64,000 nucleotides of DNA from CAZHNW01 sp942491575 (GTDB taxonomy: Bacteria; Spirochaetota; UBA4802; UBA5550): the NCBI GenBank assembly GCA_942491575.1, contig CALOBT010000025.1:248001-312000 (forward strand), written 5' to 3'. Numbering within the stretch: the stretch's first letter is position 1; each line of letters starts with the position of its first letter. The translations under genes and the position numbers were made by a program. Under the pieces are notes generated by a model. The model did no database searches. It was not told the origin of the DNA and was given only the letters and a program-made list of their open reading frames with translations. Positions 51,698 to 60,529 of this stretch are shown piece by piece.

Positions 51698-51906
51698 GAA
51701 GACCTTTCACCATTAACATAATCTTGAGCATCAGCATCCTGCCAGATTTCTTTCCCAACTCCTTTCAGAGATAAAATACTCTTTTTTCCCGTTTTGTTTG
51801 ACTGGACTTTGATCTCAGAAATTAATTTGGTAAGTAAAATTTTCTTTTCATTACCTGTGAGGGTTGAGATGTCTTTATAAATCGATTCAAGTTTTGGATG
51901 TTGCAT
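51688..51906 (-). CDS. Antitoxin partner of the PIN toxin
   Basis: The 72-residue protein is helical in its first half (ISTLTGNEKKILLTKLISEI). It ends in a phrase typical of small antitoxins next to PIN genes (GVGKEIWQDADAQDYVNGER). ATG 51906 with AGGTG 6 nt upstream is preferred over GTG 51915. It overlaps vapC by 10 nt. It lacks a clear AbrB- or MetJ-type DNA-binding fold, so the name VapB is not certain. Confidence 0.8.
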   Translation of the reverse strand: MQHPKLESIYKDISTLTGNEKKILLTKLISEIKVQSNKTGKKSILSLKGVGKEIWQDADAQDYVNGERSSWE

Positions 51907-52074
51907 ATTGTTCACCTATTTGTCATTCGTTCAATTTAAAGAATATATTATCAATATAGTCAAGTGTAAATAAGAAAAATTACTTTTACTACGAAATTTC
52001 AGTTTAAGTCTCGATAAAAAGAAACTCAAAAACATGAATATTTATCTTAAAGAATAATAATAGTGAGGAAAAAT

Positions 52075-52151
52075 GGCGCAATAATGGCACAATAAAATAT
52101 ATCTCCTGGCCTTTTCAGGAGTTAACTTGTGACCGCTCCCCCTTAAAAGCA
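52075..52151 (+). other. att-like site C
   Basis: A short direct repeat ATGGCGCAATA/ATGGCACAATA leads into a CTCCTG/CAGGAG hairpin with 7-nt loop (52103-52121), then GTTAACTTGT, CCG and CCCTTAAAAGCAG. It is nearly the same as site B. It stands in the 405-bp gap 51916-52320, which otherwise shows only AT-rich sequence and no gene. Confidence 0.6.
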
Positions 52152-52320
52152 GATGCCTCAAATATTAAAGACATGTATTTATGACTGGCTGGAATGATGA
52201 CAGGGATTGAAGGAAATGATTAGGGAAGAGTAAAAATTTATCAGCAATCCTCCAGCATAATTATCTATTACTGGAGGTTTACACAGTTACTCTGACAGAC
52301 CCTGTTACAAACTCGAATTA

Positions 52321-53307
52321 TCAATAATCAGCAAATGGCCCAAATGTATTTCGAGACGTAAAAGTAATTGTCTCGCCGGTATCAACCCATAACAAAACCA
52401 ACTCATTATTTGTATAATCTATCACCTGGAACTCATTAAATGGAATATTTACATTAAACTCATCAATCCCCCCAGACCCCAAAATTCCACACTCGAGGCA
52501 ATCAGGATCGATTATAGCTCCCGAATTAAAGGATACATAAATCATATCCGTTTCAGAGTCATAATCATAATATCCATTAAAAATGTATTGTGTATTTTCA
52601 GATGAGAGATATTGAATAGTACCGTCTGTACTGAATTGAACAACTATAGTTTCTCCGTTTATCTCAGTTTCCATATTATAGCTGCTGATTGCTACACTAT
52701 CAATCTCAGTTATCCGTATCTTGGGAAGTAAATAAAAACAGTCATTTCTATCCTGAAAATAAAAATGACGATGAAAGACAATGGAATGATCCAAATCAAA
52801 ATCAATTTTCATTGAAAATACATGGTCTTCTACTATCTCGAAAGACTCTTTTGGTTTTAGTTTAAAACCGTTTTTCCAATGTCCAATGCGGGGAATATAA
52901 AGTTCTTTTTCTACACCATCAACAACTATACTGTTATTCTCTCCGAAAACAAAATTGATCTTACAATAGGTGCCGGTAGGGGCATACTCATTGAGAACAT
53001 CAACGGAGATGTCATCAGTAAAATTCATGAGATCAACTCTGGTAGGCCTGTTCATTGCGGTTACAACTTCTTTTTCAGGAGTGATCAACTGCACTTCAAG
53101 GATCTCAACATATATGGCCTCTATATCTTCTCTGAGGCACCGTGAGTTATGCATTCTTAATCTGTATTTACCTGATCCGAGCCTTTGATCATTTCTTGGA
53201 AGCATATTATAGCTGCCGAATGCCGGCGCATCAATTTGGATATCTTTGTTTTTTCCGCTATCGCAGGCGATTAAAAATAATAAAATCACTAACAGTATAC
53301 TTCTCAT
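52321..53307 (-). CDS. Lipoprotein with DUF4382-like domain
   Basis: The lipobox is FLIACDSG (Cys15). The first 200 residues resemble DUF4382: GKYRLRMHNSRCLREDIEAI, ILEVQLITPEKEV, VDLMNFTDDISVDVLNEYAPTG split over strands, and a YCKINFVF strand. The second half is beta-rich. An AAAGGT site precedes the ATG. It lies 72 nt after the SH3 gene on the same strand and is probably the last gene of the RHS-SH3 unit. Function unknown. Confidence 0.7.
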   Translation of the reverse strand: MRSILLVILLFLIACDSGKNKDIQIDAPAFGSYNMLPRNDQRLGSGKYRLRMHNSRCLREDIEAIYVEILEVQLITPEKEVVTAMNRPTRVDLMNFTDDISVDVLNEYAPTGTYCKINFVFGENNSIVVDGVEKELYIPRIGHWKNGFKLKPKESFEIVEDHVFSMKIDFDLDHSIVFHRHFYFQDRNDCFYLLPKIRITEIDSVAISSYNMETEINGETIVVQFSTDGTIQYLSSENTQYIFNGYYDYDSETDMIYVSFNSGAIIDPDCLECGILGSGGIDEFNVNIPFNEFQVIDYTNNELVLLWVDTGETITFTSRNTFGPFADY

Positions 53308-53379
53308 TTCATTACCTTTATTAATTTATATAGTATTAAAAAAATATATTTTATTTCTATTCATTTGGGTTTAAAATAT

Positions 53380-54318
53380 TTAATCTAATCTCCACTTGCC
53401 TTTGTGGTATTTCAAAGAACCATGATTATAATAATATGATTCTTTGGAACCTGATCGTATAGGGAAAAACTTATCATAGTTTAAAGTATTTTTATTTTTC
53501 CAGCGGGGATTTCGGGGTTCCCAATTTTTTATTTCTTTTATGTACATTTCTTTCCCGGCAACCAAGTCAATGATTTGTAGTCCATTAAAATGGTATCCAG
53601 ACTCAAGATCATGTGACATTACTGCTAAAAATTTGCCGTCAGGCGATATAGCAATATTCTTGCCAATAATAGTAATTTTTTTTCCTGTTGAATAGCTTAT
53701 TATTGTATAAAAATTTCCACCAATTGAATATCCTCTGACAACGAAATAACCTACAGATTTAAGATAATCATAAAATGAATAAGATTCTTCTTGATCGATT
53801 TTGATATTCGGAATCTTACCGTTTTTTAAATGAACTGTTTTTTTATTTTTTAAAATTAAGGTCAGAGTATTTTTGTCTCTTTTTGCGAGATTAGAATACT
53901 TTTCTAATTGATACTTTTCGATAGCTAATCCACATTTAAAATAATTATTAATATTTTGCTGATAACAGAGTCTTTTAGTTAACTCGTCGTAATAATTCAC
54001 AAAATTATATCCATCTTTCTCCTTCAGCTCACTTAAATATGCTGAAAATAAATAACCTTTTTCGCCTTTCATTGTTTTGACATAATACCATTGACCATTT
54101 CTTCCAGAAATTTTTACAATTTTCTGTTTTTTAATTTCTACAGTTATGACTGAATTTTTTGTTAAGACACCCTTAATTTTAGACTTTAATGATGGCTCAC
54201 TTCTCAGATTTAATCTATTAACATTCACAATAAAAATATTCGATTCGGCAAAGACAAAGCAAGCATTAAAAATAAACATTATTATTATGACTATTCTAAT
54301 TGAGTATTTAAAAACCAT
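53380..54318 (-). CDS. Secreted SH3-domain protein next to the RHS-peptidase gene
   Basis: After a signal peptide (residues 1-24), residues 25-95 form a bacterial SH3 domain (VNRLNLRSEPSLKSKIKGVL, GRNGQWYYVKTMKGEKGYLF). The remaining 200 residues are beta-rich with propeller-like phrases (NIAISPDGKFLAVMSHD). AGGAGG lies 5 nt before the ATG, 9 nt after the RHS stop. SH3b domains bind peptidoglycan peptides. Its place after an M23 peptidase gene makes it a candidate partner or protective protein for that enzyme (inference). Confidence 0.75.
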   Translation of the reverse strand: MVFKYSIRIVIIIMFIFNACFVFAESNIFIVNVNRLNLRSEPSLKSKIKGVLTKNSVITVEIKKQKIVKISGRNGQWYYVKTMKGEKGYLFSAYLSELKEKDGYNFVNYYDELTKRLCYQQNINNYFKCGLAIEKYQLEKYSNLAKRDKNTLTLILKNKKTVHLKNGKIPNIKIDQEESYSFYDYLKSVGYFVVRGYSIGGNFYTIISYSTGKKITIIGKNIAISPDGKFLAVMSHDLESGYHFNGLQIIDLVAGKEMYIKEIKNWEPRNPRWKNKNTLNYDKFFPIRSGSKESYYYNHGSLKYHKGKWRLD

Positions 54319-54327
54319 TGAATCCTC

Positions 54328-57300
54328 CTAATATAAACTTGTAACAGCATTTGGTCTGATCTTTAGACCATTTCTTCTAATATCAAAATGAAGATGCGTT
54401 CCAGTTGAGAAGCCGGTATTTCCCATTATACCAATTACATCTCCAGCTTTTATGCTTTGTCCTACTTTTAAAAACTTTGAACTATTTGCCCTTAAATGTC
54501 CATAGTATGTCAAGGAATTATCAGCATGACGTATCCTTACATAATAGCCAAATCCTTCGTTTTCATTAAGATCATTTTGCCATCCGACCTTCTCTACGAC
54601 ACCTGGATAAGCAGCTACGACCTCAACATCCTTTACATTTACAGGTCCATGAATATCTAATCCACCATGGGGAAAATATTTCTTAGTTTTCTTATTATAT
54701 CGAGGCGCATCATATCCGCTAACAATCTTCCCATTTTTTATTGGCTTTACTGCCCGTGCTTTCGTTATATCAAAAGCTGGCTTTTTCGTTTTATTAGATT
54801 TTGACTTTGCAATAATCCCCTTAGCCTGCTTTTCCGGCATCGTTGAAGAACCATCATTCCCAATTGATTTCTTAGGTGCAACAGAATCTTTACTTGGCCC
54901 ACTCTTTGAAGGATTTCCTTTTACTGCAGGCACAGATCCATTATCTTCAGTACCTTTCAAATTACCGCCAGATTTTTTGGTACTTTTTGAAATACCTCCT
55001 TTACTCCTTCCATTAGCCTTACAAGTCAAATTAAAATTTAATGACTGGTAAGCATCCATATTATCTGAAGGTCCTTCAGAACACGGAACATTAGAATAAT
55101 CACCTGAATCACTATCTCCACGGGCTCCGGCCTCTCCTCCTATACCAGAAGCTCCTGTAGTAGCTGCACTCTCTGCCATATCATGACCCGACGGATCATT
55201 ATAACGTACCGGATTCCCCCTTACATACATATACCGATTGTAATTTTGACTAAACTCCGGATCTGGAATTATGGTATCCAGACTTGTAAACAGACCAATG
55301 GTCGGATCATAATATCGGGCGTTATAATACATCAAGCCCGTTTCGGCATCTTCCTCTTGTCCAGTAAATTTATGCCGTACAATATCAGGCTGGCTCTTTC
55401 CATCCTGATCTTTACTGAGAGACCGGATGATCTCTCCATAAGGTTTATAATGGTACCTTGCTATAACCTTAGGATTATAATGATATCCTGTTTCTGCATC
55501 ACCCTCACGAGTCGTATCAGTAATATATGCGGTTGAACCAAGATGATTCGGATGATAAAAATATGTACCTTCTACGGGAAAACCGTTACGGGTTGAATCA
55601 TTATAGGTGCCGGATAATTCATCTATACCGGGAGCGGTAATTTCAATTGGAGGGTCAAGAACAACTGGATCACCGCCTCCGCTATCAGAAGAGCATCCAT
55701 TAAATCCAAAGACAAAGATGAATAAAATTAGCACCATCGGCACAATATGACTCAATGCGGGAATCCGACTTATGAAAAGATTGTCTTTAATAATCAGGGT
55801 ATGGTAGACATAACCGAATAATATTATCAAAGCAATAACAGTGAAGAAACCTAGAAGGATTATTCGAACATGATGATAATAGGCAAGGAAGTAATCCGCT
55901 TTACCATAAATAGCCTTGAATCCTCTAATGATATTTCCGCTAAATCCCGCCCCCCCCCCAAAGCCGTATATCGATGCGTATACTTCTTTATTTCGGTTTG
56001 ATATCCTTCTTTGCAGTAAGGCGATATTGCTGTCTGGCTTGGTTAATTGAGCGACCTTTTCTCCCTTAAGACCAAGGACATACTTGGTATGCATTGTTGG
56101 TCCTGAAGATTTCCGAACTACTTCATACAGACCACCGATATAGTATACAGTAGTACCGTCTTCCCTGACTTTCTTTACACGCTGACCGCTGTAATCGTAT
56201 ACATAATTCTGTTTGTCTGTATCGTTCTCCTTTACTTTTACAAGGCGATCTTCGCTGTCATATTCAAGACTTCGGCCTTCCCTGGTAGTCATATTACCGT
56301 TGTTATCATAACCATAGGTAACTGTTTTCGAAGCCATAATAGCAGAGGTGACTGCCTGTGGATGCTGAGGATTATTATATTCTAAAGTGGTATCACCCTT
56401 TTTCTTAAGTTTCCCGCCGGGTGTGAAGTCATAATTCAGAGTGCCATAAAGTCCCGGAGAAACTGCCGTTTTAATTCGATACAGGTTGTCATAGGTAAAA
56501 TTCTGTGTTGCGTTCAGACCGTCATCGATTATATTATCAATAATACCAGTTATATTTCCGGCATTATCATATTCATAACTTGTATTTTCCAGCTCTGTTG
56601 AACCAGCCAGGCCATTGTTGGTGTGGCTGACAATTGACATTGCACGCAAGTTTTGTGCATTCAGGGTTACTGTAGTTTTTACATTATTACCCGTTCTTCG
56701 AACAAACTCATACTTTCCATCAACAATATTAGGTCCAAAGTATGTAACCAGTTGAGCGCCGAAGGAACCGTTAACCTGGGGGCCTACCTCAGTTGAGGGA
56801 CTAACTAATCCACGTTCACTTCTCAACAATCGAACCATTCTCAGATAACCGGCGGGAGAGTAGTATTTACGAATCTGTGAACCGTCAGGATAAGTGAGGT
56901 CTTCCATCTGATTTCGAATATCATAAGTAGCTGAGAAGCTGAAACTCATCCCATCAACGGTTTTAATCCAGTGCTTGAGATTACCGTACTGGTCATAAGT
57001 ATAATCCAATGCCCCTGAAGCATCGCTGATACTTGTTACTCTGCCTGTACTATAAGATTTCGAAGAATCATCGTAGCCATATATTACATCAGTTTCGCCG
57101 TCAGGCAGGTCCTTTTTAGTTAATCTGTTGAGCTTATCGTACTCATATCGGATGGTCTGGTTTTTCGGGTCAATTTGCTCAATCAGATTATTTGCATCAT
57201 CATACTTATAAGTGAATGTTCCGGAATTGGGTTCTTTTAGAGAAGCTTTTCTGCCCAGGGAATCGGTTGTGAAAATAGTATCCAGATTGTCAGGATTTGT

Positions 57301-58408
57301 TATGGTAGTTTTATAATTATAATCGTCATAACTGTAGTTGACAGTCGCTATATTAGCATCGGTGACTCTGACCAAACGCCCCCAACCATCATATTCTTTC
57401 TTCTTGGTTTTTCCTTCAGCATCAGTAATAGTAACGCATTCTACTCCAGCAGAACAACTATTATTGTAAAGATAGCTCGTGGAGGTGCCATCAGGGAAAG
57501 TAACATTTTTCACACGATTGGCTTCATCATAGCTATAGCTTGTGTAAGAGCGGGCCAACTGTTCATTATTGTTGGCGTCAACTGGTACCGGATTTGATTT
57601 ACGTTTTAGCTTCCCGGTTTCATTAAATTCATAGTAGGTGTGAAGATAATTCTGGATAGTTGCACTATTGGGATCAAAATTGCCATCAGCGACTTCTTTA
57701 TAGGTTCTGCCTAAGCCATCAAAATATTTTTTGGTCGTATGATATTCATCATCAGTCTCATCTACCCTTACTCTGGTCTCAATATGCTGGGCGTTTGGAT
57801 TACCTATGCTATAGTAAAATATCTTTTTAGTCCATTTAAAAGAATCATCTTCTGTTCCCTTTAGAGATACCTGCGACAGTCTTCCCTGAGCATCCAGATC
57901 ATTTTTGCTGATCACCCCATTAGGTTCCTGCTGAGTTAACAATACTCCGAAACGGGGATCATAGGTTTGGGTTGTGATGTGCCCCAGACTGTTTTCAATT
58001 GTTTTTACGTATATCTGATAATCATCATCATAGGTAAAGGAAGTACTGTTACCTTTTGGATCAATTACTCTTTTTACATTGCCATTATCATAGTATTCAA
58101 ATTCAGTTTCTAAAAATTGATCAGTGGTATTCAGCCAGACCCCTTTTTTTTCTAAATTAACACCATTATATGTAAATGATTCCTTTTCTTTGATGACGCC
58201 ATCTATCTTTTTTACAATATTGCCAGGCCTGTTTAAAATCCATGTGCAGCTATCTGAATCGCCGGTACAGCTTTCTATAAGATGATCGTAAGTAATTTCA
58301 GTAGATAAATTTTTCTGACCATCAACTGCTACAATAATATTTCGAGCTTTTCCATAAGAGTTATAATCTGTATATTTTGTTTTTTTTGTAAAAAGCAATC
58401 TTCCTTTT
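54328..58408 (-). pseudogene. RHS/YD-repeat protein with C-terminal M23 peptidase; 5' end lost to IS66
   Basis: About 1360 codons remain. YD repeats (YDDANNLIEQIDPKNQTIRY, YDNNGNMTTREGRSLEYD) fill residues 50-790, then a Gly-rich segment coded by the G9 tract. Two membrane segments follow (about 855-905), the second ending in a lipobox-like GFNGCSS. Next is the RHS core signature (KFTGQEEDAETGLMYYNARY, FTSLD, NPVRYNDPSG), a Lys/Ser-rich linker, and an M23 metallopeptidase domain (HGGLDIHG near 1250, YYGHLR, THLHFDIR near 1342). The only start is a TTG inside the IS66 end, so the native N-terminus is gone. The M23 part would cut peptidoglycan cross-bridges. Confidence 0.82.
55950..55958 (-). 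repeat. Homopolymer G9 in the RHS coding strand
   Basis: Nine consecutive G on the coding strand encode GGG within GFGGGAGF, about residue 820. This is before the membrane segments, the RHS core and the peptidase domain. A one-base slip would remove them all. Confidence 0.6.
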
Positions 58409-58424
58409 GTAAGCGTCAAATAAA

Positions 58425-60020
58425 CTACAGTACAACCCTGTCGGGCAGCAGGGCCCTGTAATCATCTTTTGATTCAGCAAGAGGCAGTTCCTCAAAGATA
58501 AATTTCAGATATTTATATGGCTCCAGACCATTAGCCCTGGCCGATTCTACGAGGCTGTAAAGAATCGCACTGGAATGAGCGCCTCTGGGAGTATTTGAAA
58601 ACAACCAGTTTTTCCGTCCCATTACAAATGGTCTGATTGCATTCTCGGTAAGATTATTGTCAGGTGTCAAGAGATAATGATCAACATATTTGATCAGTTT
58701 ATCCCATTGATCCAGCGTATACCTGATAGCTTCACCAGCCTTGCTTTTAGGTGTCACAGAATCGACCTGAGTTTGCAGCCAGTTATAAAAGGCATCAAGT
58801 AGAGGAGTAACTTCTTTCTTGCGCGTTTCAACGTATTTTTCAGCAGAGAGATTCGCTTGTCTCAACTTTTTTTCAATAGCATATATCTTCTTGATGTAAT
58901 CCATACCTTTGAAACCCACCTTGGACTTCTTATTTAGCTTATATGCCTGTTCAAAGTATCTTCGGGCATGGGCAAAGCAGCCTACATGAAAAATGGAATC
59001 TTTTTCTGAAGCCTTATTATAGCCAGCATATCCATCAGTTTGCAGGTAACCAGTATATTCTTTAAGAAACTTGTCGGGAATTTCGCCAGACCGGGTTGGG
59101 TGATACTGGTAGAGCACCAATGGTTTTTCCTCTGGAGTATATCCCATGGTGACCCACATGTATGACTTGCTCTCTGCTTTCCTTCCCGGTTCTCTAAGAA
59201 CCTGCAAAGATGTTTCATCCATTCTAATTACGGGCCCACCTCTTATCTCATCAACCATAAGATCAATTAGTGGTTTACACTTCTCAGCTGCAAGAAGAGA
59301 CCAGTTACACAAAGTCGCCCTTGATAATTCAATATCCAGCCGTTCAAATATTTTTGACTGCCGGAAAAAGGGCAACGCGTCACAGAATTTTGCTGTTACT
59401 GTATAAGCAACTAATCCGGCACTGGCAATTCCCTGAGGGATAAGCCGTGGTGGCATAGTTGCTATTTTTATTTCAGGAATTTCTTCAATTTCAAATCCTT
59501 CACAGGCACAGGGGCCATACTTCTTTCTGATGTGCTTGTTAACAATCATCTTTGGAGGGATAATATCGAGTTCTTCAGATGTTACTTCTCCAATGGTCGG
59601 GCGTTCTTTGCCACAACATGGACATGCTTTCTCTTCGTCTGAAAGATCATGGATGATTTCTTCTCTATCAATATAGGCTGGCAAAGGCTTTCTACCCCGT
59701 TTTTTGCGGGTATGGCCTTTTACGTCAGTTGCTTTTTCTGCCTGTTTAGCCGGTTCATTTTCTTCACAGGAACCATCTTCTGCTTCATTGAAAAGACGCA
59801 TCTGGTTCTCATCTTCAGGGGTAAGCTTTTCACTCTTTTTCCCATAGAGCATTCGCTGAAGAGATTTGTATTTTTCTTGAAGGTATGAATGTTCTTCCTT
59901 TAGAGAGGTATGTTCTTCCTCAAGCTTTGAGTATGCTTCCTTTTTTTCGTTTGAAAGATTGATAATTATATCTTTTAACTTTTCATAATCGTCCGGAAGG
60001 TTGTTTTTGTTAATACTCAT
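58425..60020 (-). CDS. tnpC: IS66 transposase TnpC (copy 1)
   Basis: The 531-residue protein has an N-terminal leucine-zipper-like coiled coil (EKKEAYSKLEEEHTSLKEEH), a zinc finger (CPCCGKERPTIGE) and a DDE transposase core (RMDETSLQVL, QTDGYAGYNKA and NLTENAIRPFVMGRKNWLF with the Glu). A C-terminal IS66_C segment follows. It differs from copy 2 at two visible residues (Ser/Cys in EKDSIF and Tyr/Phe in AEKYVE). The element lacks one end, so this enzyme could act on copy 2 but not move copy 1. Confidence 0.95.
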   Translation of the reverse strand: MSINKNNLPDDYEKLKDIIINLSNEKKEAYSKLEEEHTSLKEEHSYLQEKYKSLQRMLYGKKSEKLTPEDENQMRLFNEAEDGSCEENEPAKQAEKATDVKGHTRKKRGRKPLPAYIDREEIIHDLSDEEKACPCCGKERPTIGEVTSEELDIIPPKMIVNKHIRKKYGPCACEGFEIEEIPEIKIATMPPRLIPQGIASAGLVAYTVTAKFCDALPFFRQSKIFERLDIELSRATLCNWSLLAAEKCKPLIDLMVDEIRGGPVIRMDETSLQVLREPGRKAESKSYMWVTMGYTPEEKPLVLYQYHPTRSGEIPDKFLKEYTGYLQTDGYAGYNKASEKDSIFHVGCFAHARRYFEQAYKLNKKSKVGFKGMDYIKKIYAIEKKLRQANLSAEKYVETRKKEVTPLLDAFYNWLQTQVDSVTPKSKAGEAIRYTLDQWDKLIKYVDHYLLTPDNNLTENAIRPFVMGRKNWLFSNTPRGAHSSAILYSLVESARANGLEPYKYLKFIFEELPLAESKDDYRALLPDRVVL

Positions 60021-60062
60021 GAATCCATCATGGAGAAATGAAAAATAATTAATACTACTTTT

Positions 60063-60410
60063 TTATGAAACCGAGGAATAATTTAATTTTTTGTGAGCAC
60101 TAAAAAAATTGATGCCATCAAAAAGCATCTCAAGCTGCTTCTCTGTAATCTCTCTGCATTCATCAGCATTCTTTGGCCAGGGAAACTTCTCTTCTTCCAG
60201 TCTTTTGAGCCACATGCAGAAACCATTTCTATCCCAGTAAATGATTTTTAATCTGCGTCTATTTCTGTTGCAGAAAACATAAAGGTTTCCAGTAAATGGA
60301 TCATGTTGCAGCTCTTCCTGGATTAACACTGTCAGGCCATTGATCTGTTTTCTCATATCAGTAGGCCCTGGTTTTAAAAATATCTTAACATTTTCCCAGT
60401 TGATTTTCAT
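60063..60410 (-). CDS. tnpB: IS66 accessory protein TnpB (copy 1)
   Basis: The 115-residue protein carries the IS66 Orf2 signature (FLKPGPTDMRKQINGLTVLI, LYVFCNRNRRRLKIIYWDRN). Required for IS66 transposition. Amino acids are identical to copy 2. Confidence 0.93.
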   Translation of the reverse strand: MKINWENVKIFLKPGPTDMRKQINGLTVLIQEELQHDPFTGNLYVFCNRNRRRLKIIYWDRNGFCMWLKRLEEEKFPWPKNADECREITEKQLEMLFDGINFFSAHKKLNYSSVS

Positions 60411-60513
60411 GAATCATCCCTCAGAGCTGATATGATTTTCCTCAGTGTTTTTTCAGAAAAATCATCAGGGATTAATATCTTTAGATCATCCTGAAGAATA
60501 ATTTCCAACTTTT
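60407..60513 (-). pseudogene. C-terminal stub of IS66 TnpA (copy 1)
   Basis: Only the final 34 codons remain (KLEIILQDDLKILIPDDFSE and the following residues), overlapping the tnpB ATG by 4 nt. The upstream part is replaced by the left end of copy 2. Confidence 0.88.
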
Positions 60514-60529
60514 GTAAGCGTCAAATAAA

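Larger units (their letters stand above)
58409..60513 (-). mobile_element. IS66-family element, copy 1 (lacking its tnpA end)
   Basis: It begins with the terminal sequence GTAAGCGTCAAATAAAC and carries complete tnpC and tnpB. It is cut after the last 35 codons of tnpA, where copy 2 begins. It corresponds to the first 2105 bp of copy 2, with only a few substitutions. The last 270 bp, including the other terminal repeat, are missing. Confidence 0.92.

Noticed and set aside
31538..52151. A right-hand attachment site made of the tRNA-Val 3' end
   Set aside because: I found no second copy of the tRNA-Val 3' sequence within the window, so the right end of that island is not claimed.
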